A stretch of DNA of 64,000 nucleotides from positions 1-64,000 of the forward strand of contig CAWAZL010000002.1 in assembly GCA_963786495.1 (NCBI GenBank). Direction: 5' to 3'. Source of the DNA: JALZKA01 sp963786495 (GTDB taxonomy: Bacteria; Actinomycetota; Thermoleophilia; Solirubrobacterales; 70-9). The first letter of the stretch is position 1; the number at the start of each line of letters is the position of its first letter. Shown here one piece after another: positions 39,939-49,329 of this stretch. The notes under the pieces were generated by a model that was given only the letters and a program-made list of their open reading frames with translations, was not told the origin of the DNA and made no database searches. The translations under genes were made by a program, and so were the position numbers.

Positions 39939-41036
39939 TCACGCGGCTCTCTTCGCGCGCTGTGTTCGGCGGAGTCCTGCAATCCACTCGCCCGCGGTGA
40001 TGTCGCCGGCGATGAGCGAAGCGAGGCTCTCGAGGCGCGGCGCGTCGATTCCCGCCCGGACGACGGTCTCGGCAATGAGCGGCACCGAGTCGAGCCCTTC
40101 GGAGGCCTGCCCGATCTTTCCCGGGATCTGCTCGGCAGGCATGCCCTTGCCCAGGAGCTCCCCGGCCTGGCGGTTGCGGCTTCCGGGGGCGAGGATCGTC
40201 GCGGTCAGGTCTCCGACGCCCGCGAGGCCGGCAAAAGTTTCGATCCGGGCGCCCCGCGAGACGCCGTAGTCGATGCACTCGTCCCAGATCCCGGCCGCGG
40301 CGATGCCCGCCGCGTTCAGGCCGTGCGGCTCCGCCGCGGCGGCGCCAAGGGCGGCCGCATTCTTGGCGACGCCGGCCATCTCGACGCCGACGACATCGTC
40401 GGTCCGCTCGCACACGAGCCCGGCGCGGTCGAACACCTCGCCCAGCTGGACGCGCAGGTCGGCGTCGGCCGAGCCGAGGACGAGCGCAGCCATCCCGGCG
40501 GCCGCTTCGCGCGCGTGCGCCGGGCCGCCCAGGCAGGCGATCGCGCGGGCGCGCACCCGCTCGGAGACGTAGTCGGTCGGCAGGTGGCCCATCGGCTGGA
40601 TGAGCCCCTTCGAGAGGAGGAGCACGGCGGCCCGCGAGCCGATCTTGTCGGCGTAGGTGCCAACGGCCTGCGGGATCGCCTTCGACGGCACCGCGAGGCA
40701 GACCAGGTCGCATCCGGCAAGCTCGATGTCGGTGGCCTTTTTCACCTCGACGCCTTCGGGGATCTTCACTCCGGGCAGGTACTTCTCGTTCTCGCGCCGC
40801 TTGGTGATCTCGGCCGCCTTGTGCTCGTCGCGGGTTCCGAGCTGGACCTCGAGGCCGCCGCGGGCCATCAGCGCGGCGATGGCGGTGCCCCAGCTGCCGG
40901 CGCCGATCACGGCCGCCTTGCGGAGCGGCGGCAGGCCTCCCAGGTACTCCCACTGAAGCTCGATGTTCGGCCAGATGCGCTCGGTGACGGTCTGGGCCAG
41001 GCTGGGCGACGGGCGCTCGGTCTGCGGGAAGGTCAT
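39939..41036 (-). CDS. gpsA: NAD(P)H-dependent glycerol-3-phosphate dehydrogenase, likely C-terminal half of a PlsC-GpsA fusion
   Basis: Makes sn-glycerol-3-phosphate for phospholipids. The Rossmann motif AAVIGAGSWGTAIAALMA starts only at residue 41. Later motifs are LLLSKGLIQ, GGPAHAREAA, the catalytic Lys in VEMAGVAKNAAALGAAA, and TFAGLAGVGDLTATI. The 40 residues before the Rossmann motif (TERIWPNIELQWEYLGGLP) are not part of normal GpsA and resemble the C-terminal end of PlsC acyltransferases. Removal of one base near 41037 would join it in frame with the upstream gene. Confidence 0.9.
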   Translation of the reverse strand: MTFPQTERPSPSLAQTVTERIWPNIELQWEYLGGLPPLRKAAVIGAGSWGTAIAALMARGGLEVQLGTRDEHKAAEITKRRENEKYLPGVKIPEGVEVKKATDIELAGCDLVCLAVPSKAIPQAVGTYADKIGSRAAVLLLSKGLIQPMGHLPTDYVSERVRARAIACLGGPAHAREAAAGMAALVLGSADADLRVQLGEVFDRAGLVCERTDDVVGVEMAGVAKNAAALGAAAAEPHGLNAAGIAAAGIWDECIDYGVSRGARIETFAGLAGVGDLTATILAPGSRNRQAGELLGKGMPAEQIPGKIGQASEGLDSVPLIAETVVRAGIDAPRLESLASLIAGDITAGEWIAGLRRTQRAKRAA

Positions 41037-41652
41037 CGGCGCTGCCGGCGCGCAGGCGCACCTTGCGCGGGCGAATGCGCCAGCCGCTCCGTACGTGCTC
41101 GGTGCCGATCACGGCCACGGGCATGACGGGGACGCCCGACTCCAGGGCGAGACGGCCGACGCCGCGCTTGGGCCTGGCCAGGGAGCCCTGGCGGATGCGG
41201 GTCCCCTCGGGGAAGATGACGACGGTGCCGCCACGCTCGACCGCGAGCCTCGCCGTTTCGACGGCGGTCTCGTCCGACTGGCCGCGGCGAATCGGGAAGG
41301 CGCCGAGGCGGCTGAGGAACCAGCCCTGCCAGCGATTCTCGAAGAGCTCGATCTTGGCGACGAATTGAAACTGGCGTCGCCACGGCAGGAGCGCGCCGAT
41401 CACGAAGGGGTCAAGGAAGCTTCGGTGGTTGGAAGCGACGATCAGGCCGCCCTTGAAACGGGCGTGCTCGCGACCTTGGCGCTCGAGTCGGAACCAGATG
41501 AGGAAGAACGGCAAGAAGATGCAGCGGACGATCGTGTAGACGAACCGGTTCGTGCCGTGCTCGCGCGCGAAGCGGTGGTACGCGTCGAAGCGCTCCTGGG
41601 TTATGACGTCGTCGTCGCGGGGCGGCGACGAGGCTCGGGGACGATCCTCCAT
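41037..41652 (-). CDS. plsC: 1-acylglycerol-3-phosphate acyltransferase (PlsC), likely fused to GpsA
   Basis: Adds the second acyl chain to make phosphatidic acid. The acyltransferase motifs are ASNHRSFLDPFV (HX4D), AFPIRRGQSDE, VVIFPEGTRIRQG and MPVAVIGTEHV. One hydrophobic segment (FVYTIVRCIFLPFFLIWF) precedes them. Its frame reaches RKVRLRAGS and then becomes random, while the correct continuation (MTFPQTERPSP) is found in the gpsA frame one base away. The ATG at 41652 begins MEDRPRASSPP, a polar stretch. Confidence 0.88.
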
Positions 41653-41682
41653 CGAGATGGCTACACGCCTGAGCGTGCCTGG

Positions 41683-42675
41683 TTACCAGGCGGTTTCGAT
41701 GATTCGCCTAAGTTCGTCGCGATCAGGCGTGTCAGGCGTGAACCGAAGCTCGCCCCGCGCCTGGATCGCGTCCAGCGCGTCGTCGAGCTTTTCGCGGTCC
41801 GCGCCGATCTCTCCGAGCGAGCGCCGGCCTCCGCCGAGGTCCTCGATCCGGGTCGGGAGCCCGGGCGAATCGGTGCCCAGGGCGCCCGCAAGCTCAGCCA
41901 TGTCCTTCGGCGCGCGCGGAAGGAGCGCTTCCACCGCCCGCGGCAGAATCGCTGCGTTGGTCTCCGCGTGCGGGACGCGCAGGACCCGCACGAGGCTCTG
42001 ACAGATGACGTGGTGAAGCGAGAAGAGCGCGCTGTCGATCGCGTATCCCGCCAGCAGTGAGCCGTAGGCCAGATCGCGCCTGCGCGGAACCTCAAGGCCC
42101 TGGGCGATCAGCCGTGCCGCTTCCAGAGCCGAAAGGCGCGAGACCGGCTGGGCCATCGGCGTGTAGAGGCTGTCGGCCGCGTGTGCCAGCGCGTTCATGG
42201 CCGAAGCTCGGCGCTCGTGCTCGGGCTGGGCGGTCATCGCGTCCGGATCGGCGATGACGAGCACTGGCCGGTGAAGGCTCTCCGCCGTGTGGCCGTCGGG
42301 CAGCTTGTGGATCCGCGTCATCTCGGCGCCTGAGAGGGTCGTCGGGATCGCCGCGACCCGGGCGCCCTTGACCGCCGCGATCGCCTTCGCCGTATCGATC
42401 ACCCGGCCACCGCCGAAGGCGACGAGGCGATTCGCCGCGACCTGGCTTATCTCCTCCGCCGCGATCTCGTTCACCGCGCCCGGACGCACGATGTGGACCT
42501 CGGCCGCCTGCCCCGCAAGCGCGTCGGGAGCATCCGCGAGCGCTCGCTCGGTCGAGAACAGCTCGTAGGCGTCCCAGCCGTTGTCCGCGAGGATGGCGGG
42601 AGATGCCTCGAGGGCGCCGGCAGCGAACCGGATCGTCCGGTCGCCGTCGTGCCAGTTGATGTCCTGCTCGTTCAA
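41683..42675 (-). CDS. Iron-containing alcohol dehydrogenase/maleylacetate reductase-like protein
   Basis: 330 residues. NAD-binding GGGRVIDTAKAIAA and AIPTTLSGAEMTRI are near residues 88-120. Metal-site histidines are in AMNALAHAADSLY, FSLHHVICQSL and VPHAETNAAILP. The family fits class III Fe-ADHs, close to maleylacetate reductases. The only start available in this frame is TTG 42675, two bases after the 3' end of the tRNA gene, so translation would rely on sequence inside the tRNA. The true start may be further in or a shift may be hidden. Confidence 0.8.
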   Translation of the reverse strand: MNEQDINWHDGDRTIRFAAGALEASPAILADNGWDAYELFSTERALADAPDALAGQAAEVHIVRPGAVNEIAAEEISQVAANRLVAFGGGRVIDTAKAIAAVKGARVAAIPTTLSGAEMTRIHKLPDGHTAESLHRPVLVIADPDAMTAQPEHERRASAMNALAHAADSLYTPMAQPVSRLSALEAARLIAQGLEVPRRRDLAYGSLLAGYAIDSALFSLHHVICQSLVRVLRVPHAETNAAILPRAVEALLPRAPKDMAELAGALGTDSPGLPTRIEDLGGGRRSLGEIGADREKLDDALDAIQARGELRFTPDTPDRDELRRIIETAW

Positions 42676-42676
42676 G

Positions 42677-42749
42677 AGCCCAGGGCGGGACTCGAACCCG
42701 CAACCTTCGCTTTACAAGAGCGATGCTCTGCCAATTGAGCTACCCGGGC
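42677..42749 (-). tRNA. tRNA-Thr (anticodon TGT)
   Basis: 73-base cloverleaf on the minus strand: acceptor GCCCGGG pairs with CCTGGGC (one G-T pair), D arm TAGCTCAATTGGCAGAGC, anticodon stem TCGCT/AGCGA with loop CTTGTAA (anticodon TGT, reading ACA), T arm GCGGG TTCGAGT CCCGC, discriminator T. The CCA end is not encoded. It overlaps the soxR stop and abuts the dehydrogenase start. Confidence 0.95.
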
Positions 42750-43186
42750 GTATCTCCGACCCAGTATCGCGGGCCGGGCCCGAATCTTGCCGCCCGATCG
42801 CCGGGGTTCGCAAGCTTGCAGCGCTCGAGGGACAGGCAACCGCATCCGATGCACTCGGTCAGCCCCGCCTTGAGCCGTTGGAGCTCCGCTATGCGGTCGT
42901 CGATCCGCTCACTCCAGTTGCCCGAGAGCTTGGCCCAGTCGCCCTTGGTCGGCGCGCGATCGGGTGGGAGCTTTGCCAGTTCGTGACCGATCTCGTCGAG
43001 AGACAGGCCGACGCGCTGTGCGAAGACGATGAAGGCGATCCGCCGCAGCACGGTGCGCGGATAGCGGCGGTGGCCGGAGCCGGCGCGCTCGGACGAGATC
43101 AGGCCCTTCTCCTCGTAGAACCGAAGTGCTGAAGCTGCGACACCGCTGCGTCGCGAAGCCTCTGTGATCGTGATCTGATCTTCCAC
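42740..43186 (-). CDS. soxR: SoxR-type MerR regulator with [2Fe-2S] motif
   Basis: 148 residues. The N-terminal winged HTH starts TITEASRRSGVAASALRFYEE and has GHRRYPRTVLRRIAFI. The C-terminus holds CIGCGCLSLERC (C-x2-C-x-C-x5-C), the redox cluster of SoxR that senses superoxide or redox-cycling drugs. It starts at GTG 43186 and its stop TAG uses bases 8-10 of the tRNA-Thr gene. In Actinobacteria SoxR controls small oxidoreductase and exporter genes; here a DUF5519 gene is divergent. Confidence 0.9.
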   Translation of the reverse strand: MEDQITITEASRRSGVAASALRFYEEKGLISSERAGSGHRRYPRTVLRRIAFIVFAQRVGLSLDEIGHELAKLPPDRAPTKGDWAKLSGNWSERIDDRIAELQRLKAGLTECIGCGCLSLERCKLANPGDRAARFGPGPRYWVGDTPG

Positions 43187-43217
43187 TTGACTTAAAGCTT
43201 ACTTGAACTTGTAGTCT
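43187..43217 (+). promoter_or_regulatory. Candidate MerR-type promoter for the DUF5519 gene
   Basis: TTGACT at 43187-43192 and TAGTCT at 43212-43217 are spaced by 19 bases, the long spacing typical of MerR/SoxR-activated promoters. The spacer contains AAGCTT, a six-base palindrome, and the first box begins one base after the soxR GTG. No full SoxR consensus is present, so this is tentative. Confidence 0.4.
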
Positions 43218-43245
43218 CGTGGGAACGAAACGAATGGAGCCTGCA

Positions 43246-43600
43246 ATGACCGAGACCCAGACGACAACACCGTTCGACGTGATCGACAAAGAGGTCACCT
43301 CCTGGCCGGAGGTCACCGCCGTTACGGGCTCGCGAGGCGAGCACAGATTCCGCTTGGGCAAGCGGGAGATCGGCCACCTGCACGGCTCTCGAGTCGCCCA
43401 CTTCGGCTTCCCGAAGAAAGTCTGGCAAGAACTGTTCGACGCGGGACGCATCACCTACCACCCCGTCTTCCCCAGGCAAGCCGGGCTTCGGAGCCCGAGC
43501 GATCGAGTCAGACGAAGACGTCAGGGACGTGATCGCCCTGATGCGCGTGAACTACGACCGGGGAGTCGCGAAACACGGACTCCCCGGCGAGGCGAGCTGA
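43246..43600 (+). CDS. DUF5519 (luciferase-like domain) protein, frameshifted
   Basis: About 118 residues: TPFDVIDKEVTSWPEVTAV, RFRLGKREIGHLHGSRVAHFG, KKVWQELFDAGRITYH and, after a shift near 43475, GKPGFGARAIESDEDV and DVIALMRVNYDRG. The His-rich GHLHG is the family mark. Function unknown. ATG 43234 is an alternative start. Divergent from soxR, so it may be SoxR controlled. Stop TGA at 43598-43600. Confidence 0.7.
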
Positions 43601-43621
43601 CCGAAACCCTCGACCACCCTA

Positions 43622-43652
43622 AAGGGGGTCTGACCCCGGGTCAGACCCCCTT
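43622..43652. repeat. Palindrome with 15-base arms (AAGGGGGTCTGACCC / GGGTCAGACCCCCTT)
   Basis: Perfect 15-base arms around a single C, lying between the convergent ends of the DUF5519 and sigH-like genes. It would form a strong hairpin in both strands and may work as a bidirectional terminator. Largest of five related elements in the window. Confidence 0.85.
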
Positions 43653-43668
43653 GCAGGTTGGTTGAGGC

Positions 43669-44378
43669 TTAGAGCAGGACTTCGCGACCCGAGATGTGGG
43701 TGGAGACCTTGCGCTTGACGCGCTGAAGGGCGTTGTCGACCGTCTTCGTGTCGCACTCGAGCCGCTCGGCCACGACCTCGTAGCTGTAGCCGTCGAGGTA
43801 GAGCGAGAGCACTTCGCTCTCGAGGTCGGAGAGAACATCGCCGAGGCACGCCACCAGGCTCGACAGTTCCTCCGAGGCGATCACGCGGTCCGCGGGATCA
43901 TCGGAGATCGGGCCCGGGAGGATGTCCTCGAGGGTCGTGTCCGAGTCGCCCGCCGCTGCCGGCGTCTGGGCGAATGAGACGTACTGGTTGAGCGGTGCGT
44001 GCTTGTTGCGGCTCGCGGTCTTCACGGCCGTGATGATCTGGCGGGTGATGCAGAGCTCCGCGAAGTTGCGGAAGCTCGACTCGCGATCGGTGCGGTAGTC
44101 GCGAATGGCCTTGTAGAGGCCGACAGTCCCCTCCTGGATCAGGTCGTCGGAGTCGCCTCCGAGCAGGAAGTACGACGATGCCTTGAGCCGGACGAATCCG
44201 CGATAACGGCGGATCAGGCGGTCATAGGCGTCGGCGGATCCCCGCTTTGCGAGGGCGACGAGGTAGTGATCATCAAGCTCGGGTTGAGCCTCAGATCGAG
44301 GGCGGCGAGCGGTTGCGGCGGCGACCGCGGCGCAGGCTCGGACGGCTGAACAGCATTATGGGAAGTAGAAACGGCCAC
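43669..44378 (-). CDS. sigH: SigH-family RNA polymerase sigma factor, frameshifted
   Basis: Sigma-70 family protein related to Bacillus sporulation sigma-H by sequence and gene order (cysS-rlmB-sigH). Region 2 reads YDRLIRRYRGFVRLKASSYF, GGDSDDLIQEGTVGLYKAIRD and SSFRNFAELCITRQIITAVK. Region 4 reads LSDLESEVLSLYLDGYSYEV and CDTKTVDNALQRVKRK. A shift near 44280 and another near 44025 separate the parts. GTG 44378 with AGAGG nine bases upstream gives the N-terminus VAVSTSHNAVQPSEP. Whether it directs a developmental program here is unknown. Confidence 0.85.
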
Positions 44379-44495
44379 GCGAATTCCTCTCGGTTGAATT
44401 CGGTGGCGCCAACTCCTCCCCAGGGGCGCCCTCTCTCTAGGTTCCCTATCGGCCGCTTGAGGCTCGACCTTTAGTTCACCCTTACTTCGGTAGAA

Positions 44496-44525
44496 GTTTA
44501 GGCAGGTAAGCGTAGTTCTGTCAAC
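44496..44525 (-). promoter_or_regulatory. Strong sigma-A-like promoter upstream of sigH
   Basis: On the minus strand TTGACA (44525-44520) and TAAACT (44501-44496) with 18 bases between, about 120 bases before the sigH GTG. Best promoter match in the window. It lies in the roughly 200-base space between rlmB and sigH, giving sigH its own transcription besides read-through. Confidence 0.7.
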
Positions 44526-44581
44526 CCCGACTTTCGAATGCAAGTTTCGTTGCAGGAAAGGGAGTCCGTCCGGAGGGTCCT

Positions 44582-45230
44582 TTACGCATCCCTCTGGCGG
44601 ATGGCTTCGAACAGCAGGATCGCCGCCGCGGCCGACACATTGAGGGAGGCTGCCCTCCCCCGCAGAGGGATCGAGACCAGCGCATCGCACACGCTCTCGA
44701 CCCGCGGTCTGAGTCCCGAGCCCTCGCTCCCCATCACCAGGACAACTGGGCCCTTGAGGTCGACGGACGTGTACGGCTCGGCCGCCTCCGCCGCCGCGCC
44801 GTAGACCCAGAGGCCCGTCCCACCCTTCGCCGCCTCGAGCCAGTCGGCGAGGTTTCGCACTCGCGCGACCGCCAGATGCTCGACCGCTCCCGCCGACGCC
44901 TTGCAGACCGCCGGGGTCACCCCCACCGCCCGCCGGTCAGGGATCACGACGCCGGTGGCTCCGGCGGCTTCGGCCGAGCGGCAGACCGCGCCGAGGTTGT
45001 GCGGGTCCTGAACCTGATCGAGCGCGACGATGAGAGCATCGGGTGCGCCAGCGAGCTGGTCGGGATCGGCGTATGGGTAGGGCTCGACCTCGGCGACTAT
45101 CCCCTGGTGGTCTGGGGAGCCGGCGAGGCGGGTCAGCTCATCCGGGCTGGCGTCGTCCGCGGTGACGATCCGCAAGACGCCACGTCGGCCGCGCTCGGCC
45201 TCGGCGACCGGCCGGCGCCCGTAGACGACA

Positions 45231-45238
<8 letters not shown>
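44582..45238 (-). CDS. rlmB: 23S rRNA 2'-O-methyltransferase, SpoU/TrmH family
   Basis: 218 residues. The N-terminal substrate-binding part reads VVYGRRPVAEAERGRRGV and GIVAEVEPYPYADPD. SpoU motifs are ALDQVQDPHNLGAVCRSAEA (motif 1), VLVMGSEGSGLRPRV (motif 2) and SIPLRGRAASLNVSAAAAI (motif 3), which form the SAM-binding knot. Start GTG 45238 overlaps the cysS stop by eight bases. The enzyme modifies G2251 in E. coli. The frame is intact. Confidence 0.92.
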
Positions 45239-46583
<1,345 letters not shown>

Positions 46584-46605
46584 TCGCTCATCCTAGGTCG
46601 AGCTC

Positions 46606-46631
46606 TGTATTTAACGATCTGGTTAAATACA
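46606..46631. promoter_or_regulatory. Perfect palindromic operator before the ArsR gene
   Basis: TGTATTTAAC and GTTAAATACA, ten-base perfect arms spaced by six bases, five bases before the arsR ATG. Its position and AT-rich core fit binding by the ArsR-family protein next to it. It would block its own promoter and might also touch that of cysS, 23 bases away. Confidence 0.8.
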
Positions 46632-46636
46632 AAGCG

Positions 46637-46965
46637 ATGTCCACCGATGCGCTCTCTCTCACCTTTTCCGCGCTGGCCGACCCGACAAGGCGCGAGATCC
46701 TCACACGCCTTGCCGAGAGCGAGGCGACGGTCTCGGAGCTTGCGCGACCGCTTCCGATGAGCCTGCCAGCGGTGTCGCGCCACCTCAAGGTGCTCGAGGA
46801 CGCCGGGCTCATCGCCCGAAGCCGCGAAGCCCAATGGCGGCCAAGCAGGTTCCAAGCGCATCCGCTCGATGAAGCCTCGGATTGGATCGGGGCTCGAAAG
46901 AAACGTGGGAGCGCCGGATCGACCGACTTGAAGAACACCTCCGACAGAAAGGCAGTCAGACATGA
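46637..46965 (+). CDS. ArsR-family regulator linked to SRPBCC gene, frameshifted
   Basis: About 109 residues. The winged HTH reads FSALADPTRREILTRLAESE and MSLPAVSRHLKVLEDAGLI. The correct C-terminus KETWERRIDRLEEHLRQKG is found after a shift near 46892, ending TGA 46963-46965, which overlaps the next ATG (ATGA). No metal-binding Cys motif is visible. These ArsR/AHSA1 pairs are common in soil bacteria; the signal is unknown. Confidence 0.85.
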
Positions 46966-47426
46966 ACGCTCCGAAATCACGCGACAACTCCGAGGTCATG
47001 ATCACACGAATCTTCGAGGCTCCCCGCGAGGAGGTGTTCCGCGCGTGGATCGAGCCACACGAGGTAGCTGGGTGGTATGGCCCCGCCAGCATGGACGCTC
47101 CAGAGGATCGGATCCACATCGACCCTCAAGTCGGCGGACGGTGGGAGCTGACGATGGTCCGAAAGGATGGAGAGGGAGAGTTTTCGATCGGCTACGACAT
47201 CCTCGAGCTCGTCGAGCCTGAACTACTGGTCCTCAAGTCCGACCCGATGCCTGAGATGGGGATGGACGAGGGCACGGTCGTCCGAGTTGAGCTTCACGAC
47301 CACGGCGACAAGACCCGCATGACGCTTACAGACGGTCCATTGCCCCCTGGCGCATCGGCGCCCGCCGAATCGGGATGGACGGCTGCGCTCGACAAACTGG
47401 GTGGTCACCTCGGCGAAGGGGCATAG
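46962..47426 (+). CDS. SRPBCC/AHSA1-like protein
   Basis: 154 residues with the helix-grip fold: VMITRIFEAPREEVFRAWIE, WYGPASMDAP, GGRWELTMVR and SGWTAALDKLGGHL. Translationally coupled to the ArsR gene by ATGA overlap. Such proteins hold hydrophobic ligands or act as Hsp90 co-chaperone relatives; the ligand is unknown. Confidence 0.85.
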   Translation: MNAPKSRDNSEVMITRIFEAPREEVFRAWIEPHEVAGWYGPASMDAPEDRIHIDPQVGGRWELTMVRKDGEGEFSIGYDILELVEPELLVLKSDPMPEMGMDEGTVVRVELHDHGDKTRMTLTDGPLPPGASAPAESGWTAALDKLGGHLGEGA

Positions 47427-47437
47427 AATCGCGGGGC

Positions 47438-48440
47438 ATGGCATCCACGCCAAAGCCCGCGAGCGACGTCTCGACGAACGGTCACCACGCCTCGACGAAC
47501 GGCGGCGCTCCCAAGATCTCGGACCGCGTGCCGCTCGACGGCCTGGCGGAAAGCGTCGGCCGGGCGACCGGCGATGCCATGCGGCTGGGCCAGAACTTGC
47601 TCGGGAAGGCCGCCGGCAGCGCGGCTCGTTCGCTGGCGAAGCGCCTCCAGGCTGACCTCGACGACCGCGACCCGGACTACATCCGCGAGAACCTGCCCCT
47701 CTCGTGGCTCATGGCGACCATCTGGTACCGGGCCGAGGTACGAAACCTCAAGAACGTGCCGGAGGAAGGAGCGGTGCTCCTGGTCGGCAACCACACCGGC
47801 GGCAACATGTCGCCCGAGACGATCTTCTTCACCCTGGCATTCTCGACGTACTTCGGGGTTGAGCGCCGCTTCCATCAGCTCGCCCACAACCTCGTCCTCG
47901 CTTCCCCCCTCGGCCCGTTCCTGCGCCGCTTCGGCACCGTCGCCGCGTCGCACGAGAACGCGCTGAAGGCGCTTGACGCCGGCGCAGCGGTCCTCGTATT
48001 CCCGGGTGGCGACTGGGAGGTCCACCGCCCCGAGCTGGAAGAGCTCCCAGATCGACTTCAACGGGCGACGCGGCTTCGTGCGGCTCGCGCTCGAAAAGGA
48101 CGTGCCGATCGTTCCCGTGGTCACCATCGGCGGTCAGGAGACCGCTCTTTGGCTCGACCGGGGCGCCTGGCTCGCAAAGCTCCTTCGCCTGGACCGCACC
48201 GCGCGCCTCAAGGTGCTGCCGATACTCATCGCGCCACCATGGGGGCTCACGGTCGGAGACTTCCTGCCGCGGATCCCCCTGCCGGCCAAGATGACCAGCG
48301 ACGTCCTCCCCGCCATCCACCTGCGCGAGCAGTTCGGCGAGGAACCCGATATCGACGAGGTCTATGAGCACGTCACCGGCGTAATGCAGGAAGCGCTCGA
48401 CGGCCTCGCCGCCGAGCGGCGCTACCCCGTGATCGGCTAG
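47438..48440 (+). CDS. Lysophospholipid acyltransferase-like protein, frameshifted
   Basis: Acyltransferase family related to PlsC/DGAT-like proteins. N-terminal 90 residues are polar and low complexity. The motif VLLVGNHTGGNMSPETIFF takes the place of NHxxxxD, and VLVFPGGDWEVHRP takes that of FPEG. After a shift near 48040 it reads DFNGRRGFVRLALEKDVPIV and PVVTIGGQETALW. Ends PVIG at 48440. Substrate unknown; found with fatty-acid genes such as the acyl-CoA ligase at 49.3 kb. Confidence 0.8.
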
Positions 48441-48445
48441 AAGAG

Positions 48446-48934
48446 ATGAGGCTGACGGAAAGCGTCGTCGTCGGTTCGCCGCCACGCGTGGTCTGGAGCT
48501 ATCTCTCAGACCTGGACGGATACGACCGCTTCATGTCGGGGATCACGCGCTGGGACGCCGACGGTGAGGCAACGACCGGGCTTGGCGCCCGCCGGCGCAT
48601 GCTGATCAAGGCGGGCTCGGCCGAGGTCGGCGGGTTGATCGAGATGGTCGAGTGGGACGAGCCCAACGACCTCGCGTGGAGCTCGGTCACGGGCATCGAC
48701 CAACGCGGGCGCTTTCGCCTGCGCCCGGCGGGTAACGGCTCGACGCGCGTCGAGCTTCGCTACCAGTACGGCGTCGCGGGCGGCGGCTTCACCGGTTGGC
48801 TCTCCGAGCGCCTCTCTGCACCCAGCATCTCGAAGGACCTGCGCCTCTCGCTTCAGCAGCTCAAGCGTTTGATCGAATCAGAGCGCCAGCAGCGAGTTGC
48901 CGAAGCGGCCGAAGCAGAGCCGGCCGAGGCCTGA
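48446..48934 (+). CDS. SRPBCC family protein
   Basis: 162 residues: LTESVVVGSPPRVVWSYLSD, DRFMSGITRWDADG, GLIEMVEWDEPNDLAW and VELRYQYGVAGGGF. A polyketide-cyclase-like helix-grip fold with an Ala/Glu-rich end. Five bases after the acyltransferase stop, so likely cotranscribed. Ligand unknown. Confidence 0.8.
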   Translation: MRLTESVVVGSPPRVVWSYLSDLDGYDRFMSGITRWDADGEATTGLGARRRMLIKAGSAEVGGLIEMVEWDEPNDLAWSSVTGIDQRGRFRLRPAGNGSTRVELRYQYGVAGGGFTGWLSERLSAPSISKDLRLSLQQLKRLIESERQQRVAEAAEAEPAEA

Positions 48935-48937
48935 GCC

Positions 48938-49282
48938 TCAGCTTTTTTTGCCGGCCAGCGCCTTTTGGAGCTGGTCCTTCGACATCGAAGAGCGACCCTC
49001 GATGTTCCTGTCTCGGGCCTCGTTCATGAGCTGATCCTTCGTGCGGCCCTTGGGCTTGTTCGTGCCCGACCGCTCGCCTCCGCGCTGCCCCGATGACTTG
49101 TCCTGAATGGACGTCTTCGAGGCGGTGCGGGACTCGCCCTTGCGCGCCTTCTCCTTGTTCACCGTGCGCGCGGCGACTTCTTCGGCCTTGGATTCGGAAG
49201 CTCCCTGTTCCTTCTGGGACTCCTTGATGTGCTCGTATTGCCGGGCACGTTTCGTGCCTTTTTTGACTCCGCGTGGTGGCAT
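48938..49282 (-). CDS. Small charged protein with Rho_N-like C-terminal motif
   Basis: 114 residues, very Lys/Glu/Arg/Ser-rich. The first part (KKGTKRARQYEHIKESQKEQ, GASESKAEEVAARTVNKEK) is common to actinobacterial proteins often called plasmid stabilization proteins, and the end (TKDQLMNEARDRNIEGRSSM, SKDQLQKAL) resembles a Rho termination factor N-terminal helix pair. Probably binds nucleic acid. No toxin partner is adjacent. Intact; convergent with the SRPBCC gene. Confidence 0.7.
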   Translation of the reverse strand: MPPRGVKKGTKRARQYEHIKESQKEQGASESKAEEVAARTVNKEKARKGESRTASKTSIQDKSSGQRGGERSGTNKPKGRTKDQLMNEARDRNIEGRSSMSKDQLQKALAGKKS

Positions 49283-49329
49283 GGGGCTCGGCTACCCACC
49301 GGGTTTTGTCCTAAGCGCCGTCTAGCGCC

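Noticed and set aside
39358..41652. Minus-strand frame of 764 codons after plsC
   Set aside because: After about residue 205 it runs out of frame through gpsA and the sigma factor and is Arg/Pro-rich shadow sequence.
48938..49282. Toxin-antitoxin system from the 'plasmid stabilization' type protein
   Set aside because: No partner gene adjacent and the protein is a stand-alone charged Rho_N-like protein in chromosomes.
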